Assembly: GCF_002812955.1 (NCBI RefSeq)
Contig: NZ_PFXK01000004.1
Span: 1-64,000 of the forward strand
Source of the DNA: Vibrio sp. HA2012
GTDB taxonomy: Bacteria > Pseudomonadota > Gammaproteobacteria > Enterobacterales > Vibrionaceae
Direction of reading: 5' to 3'
DNA: 64,000 nt
The notes beneath the pieces were generated by a model. That model worked only from the letters and a program-made list of their open reading frames with translations, was not told where the DNA came from and searched no databases. This document shows, piece by piece, positions 36,955-45,549 of this stretch; position 1 is the first letter of the stretch, and every line of letters starts with the position of its first letter. The position numbers and the translations under genes are program-made.

Positions 36955-37638
36955 ATGAAAGTCGCTATTATCCCGGCACGAGGAGGGAGCAAACGTATTC
37001 CTCGTAAAAATATTAAGCTTTTTCACGGTAAGCCAATGATTGCTTATTCCATAGATGCTGCATTGCAGTCTGGATGTTTTGATAAGGTTATCGTTTCCAC
37101 TGATGATCATGAGATCGCAGCAGTTGCACGAGAATATGGAGCAGAGGTGCCTTTTATCCGTCCGGAGAGTATCTCTGATGATTATGCGACAACGATGGAT
37201 GTAATGCAGCATGCAATTACTTGGTGTGAAGAGCAAGGGTGGGATATTGATATCGTATGTTGTCTGTATGCAACAGCACCATTAGTGACATCAACTGATT
37301 TGGTAGAAGGTTTACAACGATTAGAAAAAGATAATGCTGAGTTTGTATTCAGTGCAGCAACATTTTCTTTTCCTATTCAGCGTGCAATTAAATTATCAGA
37401 TACTGGTGCAGTATCCATGTTCGAGCCAAGTAAAGAGCAAGTGCGCTCTCAAGATTTAGAAGAAGCTTACCATGATGCAGGTCAGTTTTATTGGGGACGT
37501 AAAGCTGCATTCCTGGAGCGTAAATCCATTTTTGCTCCACATTCCAGAGTAGTACTGCTACCAAGAAGCCGAGTTCAGGATATTGATACACTGGAAGATT
37601 GGGAGTTTGCTGAAGCCCTTTTCTCTACATTAAATTAA
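36955..37638 (+). CDS. pseF: CMP-pseudaminic acid synthetase PseF
   Basis: Cytidylyltransferase activating pseudaminic acid with CTP. It has 227 residues with the N-terminal nucleotide-binding motif IPARGGSKRIPRKNIK (about 6-21) and the conserved YHDAGQFYWGRK. It starts 3 bases after the pseC stop. In most loci pseF follows the same neighbours. Confidence 0.92.
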   Translation: MKVAIIPARGGSKRIPRKNIKLFHGKPMIAYSIDAALQSGCFDKVIVSTDDHEIAAVAREYGAEVPFIRPESISDDYATTMDVMQHAITWCEEQGWDIDIVCCLYATAPLVTSTDLVEGLQRLEKDNAEFVFSAATFSFPIQRAIKLSDTGAVSMFEPSKEQVRSQDLEEAYHDAGQFYWGRKAAFLERKSIFAPHSRVVLLPRSRVQDIDTLEDWEFAEALFSTLN

Positions 37639-37644
37639 AGTCAT

Positions 37645-38718
37645 ATGAAAGTCGTAATCCGAGTTGATGCATCTGTCTGGATCGGCAGTGGGCATGTTAT
37701 GCGGTGCCTAGTTTTGGCGGATGCACTACAGTCCCATGGCTGTTCCGTGAGTTTCGCTTGTCTCCCTCAAAATGGTGATATGAAAGCCTTTATAAGCCAG
37801 CGTGGTTACCAGGTCATTGAACTCACCCCACCAAAAGTATTCCAAACACCTAAGCATAGCTCAGATTATGAAGCTTGGCTTCAAAAGTCACAGGCGAAAG
37901 ATGCTATTGACTTTTTAGAATGTGTTCGGGATGCTGATTTAGTCATCACTGATCATTATGGTATTGGTAAGTCATGGCACGATATCATCAAAGCAAAGCG
38001 AGATTGCTTTATTGTAGCCATCGATGACTTAGTGAGGGAACATAATGCTGATTTAATCGTCGACCAAACTTTAGGAAGAACTGCTTGTGAGTATCAGACT
38101 AATGGGGTGGCGTTAACAGGGACAAAGTATGCATTATTAAATGATAAGTTTGCATTAGTCAGACCTCAAGCTGAAAAACGTAAGTTCCATTTTTCCAAGC
38201 CTAAAGTGTTGATCTCTATGGGGGGGGTTGATATGCCTAATGCGACAATGTCTGTGTTACAGTCATTGGTTGGGTGTGTTGAGGCAGAATTCTCAGTGCT
38301 GCTCAGTAAACGCTCCCCTAACTTTAAGGTGGTTTCTGATTGGTGTGCGAAGCATGATGAAGTTCATCATATTGAATTTGTTAGTGACATGGCAACGATG
38401 ATGCTAGAGCATGATGTAGCTATTGGTGCTCCAGGCAGTACGAGTTGGGAAAGAGCTTGTCTTGGATTACCAAGTATAATCATCCCACTAGCGGATAATC
38501 AAAAAGAGATCTGTAAGCAGTTGGTTGAGTATGGGATAGGGATAGAGGTGTTGCTCAATGAAGTTGAGGAGAAGCTTCCTGGTGCGTTTAATATACTTTG
38601 CTTAAGTTGGGAAGATCTCTTTCACAGAAGCCTTGCTTCATGTGATGGAAAAGGTACAGAAAGAGTGACACAAGAAATTATTAGGCTTAACAATGAAAGT
38701 AACTATTATATGCAATAA
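37645..38718 (+). CDS. pseG: UDP-2,4-diacylamido-trideoxy-altropyranose hydrolase PseG
   Basis: Inverting GT-B-type hydrolase releasing UDP before condensation with PEP. It has 357 residues. The N-terminal RVDASVWIGSGHVMRCLVLA carries the catalytic His of the GxGHxxR pattern, and the C-terminal GAPGSTSWERACLGLPSI binds UDP. A G8 tract (38220-38227) encodes the SMGGVD motif. It overlaps the next gene by 26 bases. Confidence 0.92.
   Translation: MKVVIRVDASVWIGSGHVMRCLVLADALQSHGCSVSFACLPQNGDMKAFISQRGYQVIELTPPKVFQTPKHSSDYEAWLQKSQAKDAIDFLECVRDADLVITDHYGIGKSWHDIIKAKRDCFIVAIDDLVREHNADLIVDQTLGRTACEYQTNGVALTGTKYALLNDKFALVRPQAEKRKFHFSKPKVLISMGGVDMPNATMSVLQSLVGCVEAEFSVLLSKRSPNFKVVSDWCAKHDEVHHIEFVSDMATMMLEHDVAIGAPGSTSWERACLGLPSIIIPLADNQKEICKQLVEYGIGIEVLLNEVEEKLPGAFNILCLSWEDLFHRSLASCDGKGTERVTQEIIRLNNESNYYMQ
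38220..38227 (+). repeat. G8 homopolymer in pseG
   Basis: Eight consecutive G within the conserved GG motif codons. Confidence 0.95.
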
Positions 38719-39337
38719 TCCACAGCATCCGGTTTATTCTTATTTAGAAAAATGGAAAAAAGAAAATAGTAATAGCTACGATATTGAGCTGTTAACGACA
38801 GTGAAGGATGTTTCTGATCATAGAGATATTTTGTTTTTAGTATCTTGCTCTGAAATTGTTCATCACTCTATAAGAAACATGTTCCGCTATAGTTTGGTGT
38901 TACACGCAAGTGACTTGCCAGAAGGTCGAGGCTGGAGTCCCTACATTTGGGATATTTTGAATGGAAAAGATACCTTGACGTTATCTTTACTGAATGTTGA
39001 AGACCCTGTAGATACAGGTGATATTTGGCAAAAGAAACAGATCAGGCTACGTGGTAATGAGCTTTACGATGAGATAAATCACAAGTTGTTTATCGCTGAA
39101 TTGGAATTAATGTCATGGGCTTGTGAGAGCATTGAATCATCTATAGCTCAGCCTCAAAGTGACATTGTAGGAAGTTATCATCGAAAGCGCACTCCGGAAG
39201 ACAGTAAACTTGATGCAGATGCATCGATTCGATCGCAGTTTAATTTGCTAAGAATTTGTGACCCGGATAGGTATCCAGCCTACGTGATAATCAATGATAC
39301 AAAATACAATATTCGTTTGGAGAAGGCAGATGCCTAA
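38693..39337 (+). CDS. Formyltransferase-like enzyme in the place of PseH
   Basis: 214 residues of the methionyl-tRNA/sugar N-formyltransferase fold. His71 is in the HxSxLP-type motif HASDLPEGRG and Asp107 in VDTGDIW. These correspond to the catalytic His and Asp of 10-formyl-THF enzymes. The usual catalytic Asn two residues before the His is Val69 here. It sits between pseG and pseI, where an N-acetyltransferase (PseH) is expected; no GNAT gene is seen in the locus. I infer transfer of a formyl group to the 4-amino of the UDP-sugar, giving a 7-N-formyl pseudaminic acid. The missing Asn leaves some doubt about the chemistry. Confidence 0.75.
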   Translation: MKVTIICNNPQHPVYSYLEKWKKENSNSYDIELLTTVKDVSDHRDILFLVSCSEIVHHSIRNMFRYSLVLHASDLPEGRGWSPYIWDILNGKDTLTLSLLNVEDPVDTGDIWQKKQIRLRGNELYDEINHKLFIAELELMSWACESIESSIAQPQSDIVGSYHRKRTPEDSKLDADASIRSQFNLLRICDPDRYPAYVIINDTKYNIRLEKADA

Positions 39338-40385
39338 GAATTATATCGAGATAGAGGGGCGAAAAATAGGCCCTGATTACGAACCTTACATTATTGCTGA
39401 GCTATCTGCTAATCATAATGGCGATATTAATAATGCTTTTAGAATTATAGAAGAGGCCCACAAGGCAGGGGCAGATGCTATAAAGCTTCAGACTTATCGT
39501 CCGGATACTATTACCATAGATTGTGACAAAGAAGATTTCCAAATTCATGGTGGATTGTGGGGTGGCTATAGTCTATATCAGCTTTATGAATGGGCTCATA
39601 CTCCTTGGGATTGGCACAAAGCATTATTTAAAAAAGCAAAAGAAGTCGGCATTACAATATTTAGTTCACCATTTGACTTTACAGCGGTTGATTTGCTTGA
39701 AGAACTGGATGCTCCTGCTTATAAAATTGCATCATTTGAACTGGTTGACCATGCGTTGATTGCTCGAGTGGCTAAAACAGGCAAACCGGTGATTATGTCA
39801 ACAGGTATGGCAAATGAAGAAGAAATTAAAGAGGCGATTACCGTGGCTAAAAGCAACGGTTGTGAAGAGTTAGTGGTTCTTCATTGTGTTAGTGGCTATC
39901 CGTCGCCTGCAGAGCAGTATAACCTGAAAACAATTACTGATATGCAACAGCGCTTTTATGTGTTGTCAGGTCTTTCTGATCATACCATTGATAATGCAAC
40001 GGCAGTCGCATCTATTGCATTAGGAGCATGCCTTGTTGAGAAACATGTGACATTAGATCGAAATGGTGGTGGCCCCGATGATAGTTTTTCACTAGAGCCT
40101 CATGAGCTTCAAGCATTGTGCAAAGATACGAAGACAGCATGGCAAGCAATGGGAAAGGTGAACTATGAGCGCACAGAAGCAGAGAAAGGTAATGTTAAGT
40201 TTCGCCGCTCCTTGTATGTCGTTAAGGATATTAAATCCGGAGAAGTCTTGACCGAAGAAAATGTTAGAAGCATTCGTCCAGGATTTGGGCTTGCACCAAA
40301 ATATTATGAAGAAGTGCTTGGTCAGAAAGCGAAGAACGATATTCCCAGAGGAACAGCACTGAGTTTTGATCTGCTAGAGAGATGA
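39330..40385 (+). CDS. pseI: Pseudaminic acid synthase PseI
   Basis: Condenses the free diacylamido hexose with PEP to the nine-carbon acid (NeuB family). It has 351 residues. The N-terminal TIM barrel holds IIAELSANHNGD, ADAIKLQTYRPDTIT and EKHVTLDR. The C-terminal SAF (antifreeze-like) domain runs from about 290, ending GTALSFDLLER. The ATG at 39330 is preferred because GGAGAAGG lies just upstream; the frame is open 12 codons earlier. It overlaps the formyltransferase gene by 8 bases. Confidence 0.94.
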   Translation: MPKNYIEIEGRKIGPDYEPYIIAELSANHNGDINNAFRIIEEAHKAGADAIKLQTYRPDTITIDCDKEDFQIHGGLWGGYSLYQLYEWAHTPWDWHKALFKKAKEVGITIFSSPFDFTAVDLLEELDAPAYKIASFELVDHALIARVAKTGKPVIMSTGMANEEEIKEAITVAKSNGCEELVVLHCVSGYPSPAEQYNLKTITDMQQRFYVLSGLSDHTIDNATAVASIALGACLVEKHVTLDRNGGGPDDSFSLEPHELQALCKDTKTAWQAMGKVNYERTEAEKGNVKFRRSLYVVKDIKSGEVLTEENVRSIRPGFGLAPKYYEEVLGQKAKNDIPRGTALSFDLLER

Positions 40386-40389
40386 TAGT

Positions 40390-41529
40390 GTGAAGTATTG
40401 TAAAAAATGTCTGACTACGGATTTGAGGCCGAATGCATCTTTGAGTGATGGAGTATGCATCGCGTGTAGTTATTCTGAGTCTGAGCATCACGGTAACACG
40501 GAGCTTAAGCTCAAAATACTTCAGGACAAGATTCAGAAAAGCCGGCAGAAACAGAGAAATAAAGGTGCCTATGACTGCATTGTTGGTGTAAGCGGAGGTA
40601 AAGACAGCACTCGTCAGGCTCACTGGGTAAGGGATCGTCTGGGACTAAGGCCATTATTGGTGTGCTGCGCTTACCCTCCCAAGCAGATGTCGGAAATTGG
40701 TGCCAAAAACCTCTCTAACTTAATTGAAATGGGGTTTGATGTCATTACGGCAACGCCGGCACCTCAAACTGGAGCACATTTGGCATTAGAATCATTCAAG
40801 CAGTTTGGCAATGTATGCAAATCAACCGAGATGTCGTTATTTTCTACAGTGCCGCGTCTTGCAATTGAACTAGGAGTGAACACTATTTTTTGGGGGGAAA
40901 ACCCAGCTCTACAGGTGGGAGATGCTGCGGTAGAGGGATTTGACGAGTTTGATGGCAATAATCTTCGCCGACTAAATACATTAACGGCGGGTGGTATGGA
41001 GTGGCTTCAAGATTCTGTTAAACATCCTTACTTGTCAGAGCATTATATCTATCCAGATGAAATAGAATTTGAAAAGAAGAAAATTAATATTTTTTACTTA
41101 GGCCCAGCCTGGGATGACTGGAGTAATGATGATAATTCTACTTATGCATCTCTTCAGGGATTAACCTTGCGTCCGGGAGAAGAGCTTGAGACGGGAGATC
41201 TGTCGAATGCATCAATGTTGGATGAGGAATTTACCAATATCAATATGATGCTGAAATATTACAAATTTGGTTTTGGCCGAGCGACAGATAGTGTCAACGA
41301 AAAAATTCGTGCAGGTCGAATGAGCAGAGAAGAGGCGATTAAGGTGGTTGAGCGGTATGATGGTTTGTGCTCTGACCGTATTATTCGAGCCTTTTCCGAC
41401 TATGTTGGGATATCCGAAACAGAGTTTTGGAATATAGCAAACCAATGGGTAAATGGTGATATCTTTCATATTCGTTCGGGGGAAAGACCTGTACGTAAGT
41501 TTGAAGTCGGAGTGGATTATGACAGTTGA
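40390..41529 (+). CDS. N-acetyl sugar amidotransferase, PseA/WbpG family
   Basis: 379 residues. A zinc-ribbon-like set Cys4, Cys7, Cys23, Cys26 is followed by an intact PP-loop SGGKDS at 68-73, which activates the acetamido oxygen with ATP. Homologues PseA (Campylobacter) and WbpG (P. aeruginosa) convert an N-acetyl to an acetamidino group with ammonia from a HisH-type glutaminase. Such a glutaminase gene follows and overlaps by 11 bases. Start GTG at 40390, 4 bases after pseI. The likely substrate is the pseudaminic acid made by the preceding genes. Confidence 0.88.
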   Translation: MKYCKKCLTTDLRPNASLSDGVCIACSYSESEHHGNTELKLKILQDKIQKSRQKQRNKGAYDCIVGVSGGKDSTRQAHWVRDRLGLRPLLVCCAYPPKQMSEIGAKNLSNLIEMGFDVITATPAPQTGAHLALESFKQFGNVCKSTEMSLFSTVPRLAIELGVNTIFWGENPALQVGDAAVEGFDEFDGNNLRRLNTLTAGGMEWLQDSVKHPYLSEHYIYPDEIEFEKKKINIFYLGPAWDDWSNDDNSTYASLQGLTLRPGEELETGDLSNASMLDEEFTNINMMLKYYKFGFGRATDSVNEKIRAGRMSREEAIKVVERYDGLCSDRIIRAFSDYVGISETEFWNIANQWVNGDIFHIRSGERPVRKFEVGVDYDS

Positions 41530-42139
41530 TATTCTTGATATTGGCAGTGGTAATATACGCTCGATTAAGAACTGGATTGAGAAAGCGAATGTACCGACGC
41601 GTATTGTTACCAAACCTTCTAATATTCAGTCGGATTTACTGATTTTACCCGGTGTTGGCTCAGCTGGCTCTTACATGTCGCGTCTTAAGCAGGGCAGCTA
41701 TGACCAGGCAGTGCTGGAACATGTGGATAAAGGAGGTAGGCTATTAGGTATATGCTTGGGCTTTCAAATTATGTCATCACACTCAGAAGAGGATGGCGGG
41801 GTAGAAGGGCTGAATTTGATTAATGGTTATGTAGAGCGCCTGAAAGGGGATGTTTCTCATAATGGCTGGGAGCCTATATACTTACGACGTAATGAAATGA
41901 ATAGCCAATCCTTCCATAGTCAGTGTCATTTAACCCAAAAACGAATTCTTGATGGACGAGTATTTTACAACCATGAATATGGCTTTGTGAGTAATGAAAC
42001 CGGGGCTTTTACAACTCCGATATCAGAAAGTCTGTCTGAATACAGCGGTCTGCTGGTGAAAGACAACATAATTGGTATTCAGTTTCATCCTGAGAAAAGT
42101 CAACTGACAGGGTTAGAACTGATTTCGATGATCTTGTAG
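41519..42139 (+). CDS. hisH: HisH-type glutamine amidotransferase subunit
   Basis: Class I glutaminase, 206 residues, triad Cys79 (LGICLGFQ), His190 and Glu192 (FHPEKS). It supplies ammonia to the PP-loop enzyme through the HisF-like barrel, as HisH2/HisF2 do for WbpG. It is a second copy for glycan synthesis, not the histidine operon gene: no other his genes are present. The ATG at 41519 overlaps the previous gene; an upstream in-frame start lies inside that gene and is less likely. Confidence 0.88.
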   Translation: MTVDILDIGSGNIRSIKNWIEKANVPTRIVTKPSNIQSDLLILPGVGSAGSYMSRLKQGSYDQAVLEHVDKGGRLLGICLGFQIMSSHSEEDGGVEGLNLINGYVERLKGDVSHNGWEPIYLRRNEMNSQSFHSQCHLTQKRILDGRVFYNHEYGFVSNETGAFTTPISESLSEYSGLLVKDNIIGIQFHPEKSQLTGLELISMIL

Positions 42140-42149
42140 GAGTAATAAT

Positions 42150-42869
42150 ATGCGAATAGGTGCAACAGTGCTGTTGAGTGAACAACAATGTGTGCAATCC
42201 TACGAGTGGAATAGAGTTCGTCCTCTGGGAAGTCTACAAGGCGTCCTAGACTCATTGGAAGAGTATCACTGTGATGAAGTGACAATTATTCGTCCAGTCA
42301 GGCATGACGATACGCTGCTCCAGTTCCAGCAGGATATAGAAGTGATTACAGCACTTAAAACCATGACACCAATTAGCTTTGGTGGGGGAATCCGTTCTGT
42401 AGAGCATCTAAAGCTGTTTAAAGATCTTCCAATTGAGCGCCTTGTGTTTTCTTCTGCATTTCTTGAAAAAAATAGAAATTTAATTGTAATGGCAAATGAG
42501 TTATTTGGTCGTCAAGCCATTCAATGTCTACTGCCAGTGGCTTATCGGGGGAGTGATGTTGTCGTCTATCACTGCTCTCAAAGGAGGTTCATTCCTTTTT
42601 CTGAAATTGATATTGAGTTCATTGATGAGCTTGCAAACGAGGTTGTGCTTTTTGACATACTTCATGAAGGAAGCCGTGATAAGTTTGACTGGGCATTACT
42701 GGAAGGCGTACCTTTTCCATTCGGGAAATTAATTATTAGTGGAGGGGTAGGGGAAAAAACATTGCATATTGCTCGTCAGAAGAACTTAGCATCGGTTTTG
42801 ATCGATAACAAAGTATTGCACCAAGAGTATTCAATTTCAGGTTATAAACATGCAACAGTTTTGTCCTAA
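42150..42869 (+). CDS. Divergent HisF-like barrel, catalytic residues lost
   Basis: 239 residues. The phosphate-binding loops FGGGIRS (about 75-81) and ISGGVGE (about 200-206) of HisF are kept. The positions aligned to HisF Asp11 (now in TVLLSEQQ) and Asp130 (now in LLPVAYRG) are not Asp, and the DITAS segment is replaced by RPVRHDD. It therefore probably cannot make imidazole glycerol phosphate, and acts as ammonia channel or scaffold between HisH and the PP-loop enzymes. A strong TAGGAG ribosome-binding site precedes it. It overlaps the next gene by 20 bases. Confidence 0.8.
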   Translation: MRIGATVLLSEQQCVQSYEWNRVRPLGSLQGVLDSLEEYHCDEVTIIRPVRHDDTLLQFQQDIEVITALKTMTPISFGGGIRSVEHLKLFKDLPIERLVFSSAFLEKNRNLIVMANELFGRQAIQCLLPVAYRGSDVVVYHCSQRRFIPFSEIDIEFIDELANEVVLFDILHEGSRDKFDWALLEGVPFPFGKLIISGGVGEKTLHIARQKNLASVLIDNKVLHQEYSISGYKHATVLS

Positions 42870-44025
42870 ATGCCATTATCCTAAAGCGCATCCATTTGGC
42901 CTCAGTATTACCAATGATGAATGTTCTGGGTGTTTTACCCATCGAGAAAAAGATGTTATCAACTGGTCTGATAAGCGCGGTGAGTTAGAAGCAGAAATTA
43001 AGAAATATAAAAATAATCACAGAAAGTATGATTGCGTTGTACCAGTCATCGGAGATGCAGAAGATTTCTATACCTTATCGAAGGTGCTGGAACTTGGGCT
43101 CTCTCCTTTAGTAGTTTGCGTGAATGACTATTTTAAAAATGATATTGGTTGGCATAATATACATCAACTAATTACACATTTTGATGTTGATTCTTTTGTA
43201 TTTAACCCAGATATAAGGGTTTATAAAGACCTAGTCAGAACGTCTTTAAGAAAATATGATCATATTTTGCTGCCGTTCTTACAATTACATACGTCTTTTC
43301 CTGTTCATGTTGCGTATGAACGGAAGATCCCGTTAATTATATGGGGACAAAATCAATCGGTTGAACAAGTTGGTAAATTTTCACATCATGACGCCGTGCA
43401 GATGAGTCGCTGGAGTCGACGACAACATGATCTATTTGAAGTGGAAGTGGATACATTGATTGGTAATGGTGCTCAGGTAGATTTACGCCATTTGAACTAT
43501 TATCAGTATCCCAAAGTTTCAGATTTAGGGCGTCGTGGTGTGAAGGGGCTTTACTTGAGCAATTATTTTCGTTGGGACCCTTTAGCTCAGAACAAGAGTG
43601 TTATTGAGTTTGGCTTTCAGCCCGAACAAAACACTTCATCTTTTGATATCTATGAGAGAGCAGGAAGTTCGGTATATTATAATCTGCACGATATCCTTAA
43701 GTATAAGCGTGTTGGTTATCGAAAAGTGACAGATCACGTGGCGAGGGAAATTCGTCATGGAAGGATATCTACAGAGGAAGGAAATCAGATTTCAGCTCAT
43801 TACACATGTTCGAAAGTTTGTGTTAAGCCATTTTTTGATTGGTTAGGTGTGACTTCAAGCGGATATGATTGGTTTAAACTACATAAACTTGACAAAGTGA
43901 ATCATCTAATCAGTGAAAGTGATGATCGGGCTGAAAGTATGAAACTGCCGGAAAATCTAGCTAAACAATTAATTTCACCAATAAATAAAAATGAAGATTT
44001 TATTGTTTTTGGGAAAGGTGTTTAA
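42850..44025 (+). CDS. Second WbpG/PseA-like protein with a broken PP-loop
   Basis: 391 residues. It is a paralogue of the protein at 40390: the Cys5, Cys8, Cys25, Cys28 ribbon, the YDCVV strand, the IIWGQNQSVEQVG segment (compare IFWGENPALQVG) and the C-terminal VxxExRxGRISxEE region all align by eye. The PP-loop SGGKDS is replaced by the sequence around GDAEDF (68-73), so ATP activation should be lost. It could be a non-catalytic partner of the active paralogue or use a different substrate site. The reading frame is intact with no sign of decay, arguing for retained function. Confidence 0.78.
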   Translation: MQQFCPKCHYPKAHPFGLSITNDECSGCFTHREKDVINWSDKRGELEAEIKKYKNNHRKYDCVVPVIGDAEDFYTLSKVLELGLSPLVVCVNDYFKNDIGWHNIHQLITHFDVDSFVFNPDIRVYKDLVRTSLRKYDHILLPFLQLHTSFPVHVAYERKIPLIIWGQNQSVEQVGKFSHHDAVQMSRWSRRQHDLFEVEVDTLIGNGAQVDLRHLNYYQYPKVSDLGRRGVKGLYLSNYFRWDPLAQNKSVIEFGFQPEQNTSSFDIYERAGSSVYYNLHDILKYKRVGYRKVTDHVAREIRHGRISTEEGNQISAHYTCSKVCVKPFFDWLGVTSSGYDWFKLHKLDKVNHLISESDDRAESMKLPENLAKQLISPINKNEDFIVFGKGV

Positions 44026-44046
44026 ATAACAGGATATTGGTATTAT

Positions 44047-45549
44047 ATGAGTTTTCTTAATAGCATCCTATATAGGATTAATAATTTCTTCCCTAACGAC
44101 AATACAGCTATACCTAGAAGGGAAAGGTATAAAAGGCACAACAATGAAGGAATCAATATAGCTATTGAGTGCTTTACTGGATATGAAGTTCTGAATTTTT
44201 ACTATGTAGCTGTTTTATCTAAATTATTAAAAGAAAATAAAATAAATAAAGTATACTTAGTATATAAAAAATCTATGGATAAGTATCTTTGGCAAAATAA
44301 ATTACTAAAAAATTACTTGGATGCGGAAGAAATAACATTATCTGGTAAAAAAGTGGTTGGAGAAAGGTTATTATATTTTATTGAAAATAATAAATACATA
44401 ACCGATATAAACTTTAATGGATTTAATGTTGGTCAAGATATATATTTCAGCAAATTAAGAAACAACAAAATTGGCAGATTTTATCCGGAGACTCACTATT
44501 ATGAAAAGGAAATCTCAGAATTCTTAGGTCGTTATGAGGCAATGGAACAGTTTTTGAAAGAAAAAAGTATAAATTGTTTATTGCTTTCAGATATCGCATA
44601 TACGTCATTTTTGCCTGTGTTCATAGCATCACTAAATAAAAATATAAACACTATCGTCTCTTTTCCGTACGGTAAGACTGGAAAAATCGGCGGTAGAAGT
44701 TATGTCAACCACGCTGATTATAATGATGCCGTAAGAAGATTTCCATTTTCGTTTAACGATTCAACTTGGGCCAAAGCACAGACTATAGATAGTTCAGTGA
44801 TTGAGGAATTTGTTGACAAACGTTTTGAAGGAAAGACAGAACTCTTTGATGGAGGTTATCAGCAGGGTAAGAACTTTGGTATAACTTCAATTGATGTGAA
44901 AGAAAATAAGTATAATGCTTTAGTTGCCTGCCATCTAGTATGGGATAATCCAGGTTACGAAAGTCTATTTAAAGATTATATTGATTGGTTAATCCAAACA
45001 CTAAAAATTGCTGAAAAAAGAAATGATGTTAACTGGATTATTAAATCACATCCTTCTGAGAAACATTTAGGGACAAATGAAAAAGTAGTTACAATACTAA
45101 ATGATTTATTTGGAAAGAAGATACCACCCAACATATATTTCTTAGACTCAGATACGAAGGTAAGTACTTTTCAATTAATTAAAGAAGTTGATTTTATAGT
45201 TACATGTAGGGGAACTATTACATTTGAAGCGGCATCGCTAGGAAAAAAAGTAGTAACAGCCGGAGATGGACCCCATACTGGATTAGGTATAGCCGAAGAA
45301 TTTAGTAACGCTACTGACTACTTATCTTACTTGGAAAGTGTTGATGATTTTTCATTTGATAAAATGGAAGTTGCGAAGCGAGCTATGTATACCTATATGG
45401 ACATAAAAGCAGTTCAATCTAATGTGTTGAGATCGTTTTTTGATAATACTACGTCAATGAAAGAAATACGCGAAAAAGGCTTGTCTGACAAAGCTATTGA
45501 AAAAGTGCATAATTTAATATTACAAAATACAAGTGAAGACATAGTATGA
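44047..45549 (+). CDS. Putative glycosyltransferase, capsule/nonulosonate type
   Basis: 500 residues, strongly AT-rich gene. No close family is recognised. The C-terminal half shows IIKSHPSEK and TCRGTITFEAASLGKKVV, the HP motif and G(T/S)-x3-EA motif of GT-B enzymes using CMP-activated acidic sugars and of capsule synthesis proteins. I infer transfer of the pseudaminic acid derivative to the repeat unit, since no other gene here is an obvious CMP-nonulosonate transferase. It ends in an ATGA overlap with the next gene. Confidence 0.55.
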   Translation: MSFLNSILYRINNFFPNDNTAIPRRERYKRHNNEGINIAIECFTGYEVLNFYYVAVLSKLLKENKINKVYLVYKKSMDKYLWQNKLLKNYLDAEEITLSGKKVVGERLLYFIENNKYITDINFNGFNVGQDIYFSKLRNNKIGRFYPETHYYEKEISEFLGRYEAMEQFLKEKSINCLLLSDIAYTSFLPVFIASLNKNINTIVSFPYGKTGKIGGRSYVNHADYNDAVRRFPFSFNDSTWAKAQTIDSSVIEEFVDKRFEGKTELFDGGYQQGKNFGITSIDVKENKYNALVACHLVWDNPGYESLFKDYIDWLIQTLKIAEKRNDVNWIIKSHPSEKHLGTNEKVVTILNDLFGKKIPPNIYFLDSDTKVSTFQLIKEVDFIVTCRGTITFEAASLGKKVVTAGDGPHTGLGIAEEFSNATDYLSYLESVDDFSFDKMEVAKRAMYTYMDIKAVQSNVLRSFFDNTTSMKEIREKGLSDKAIEKVHNLILQNTSEDIV

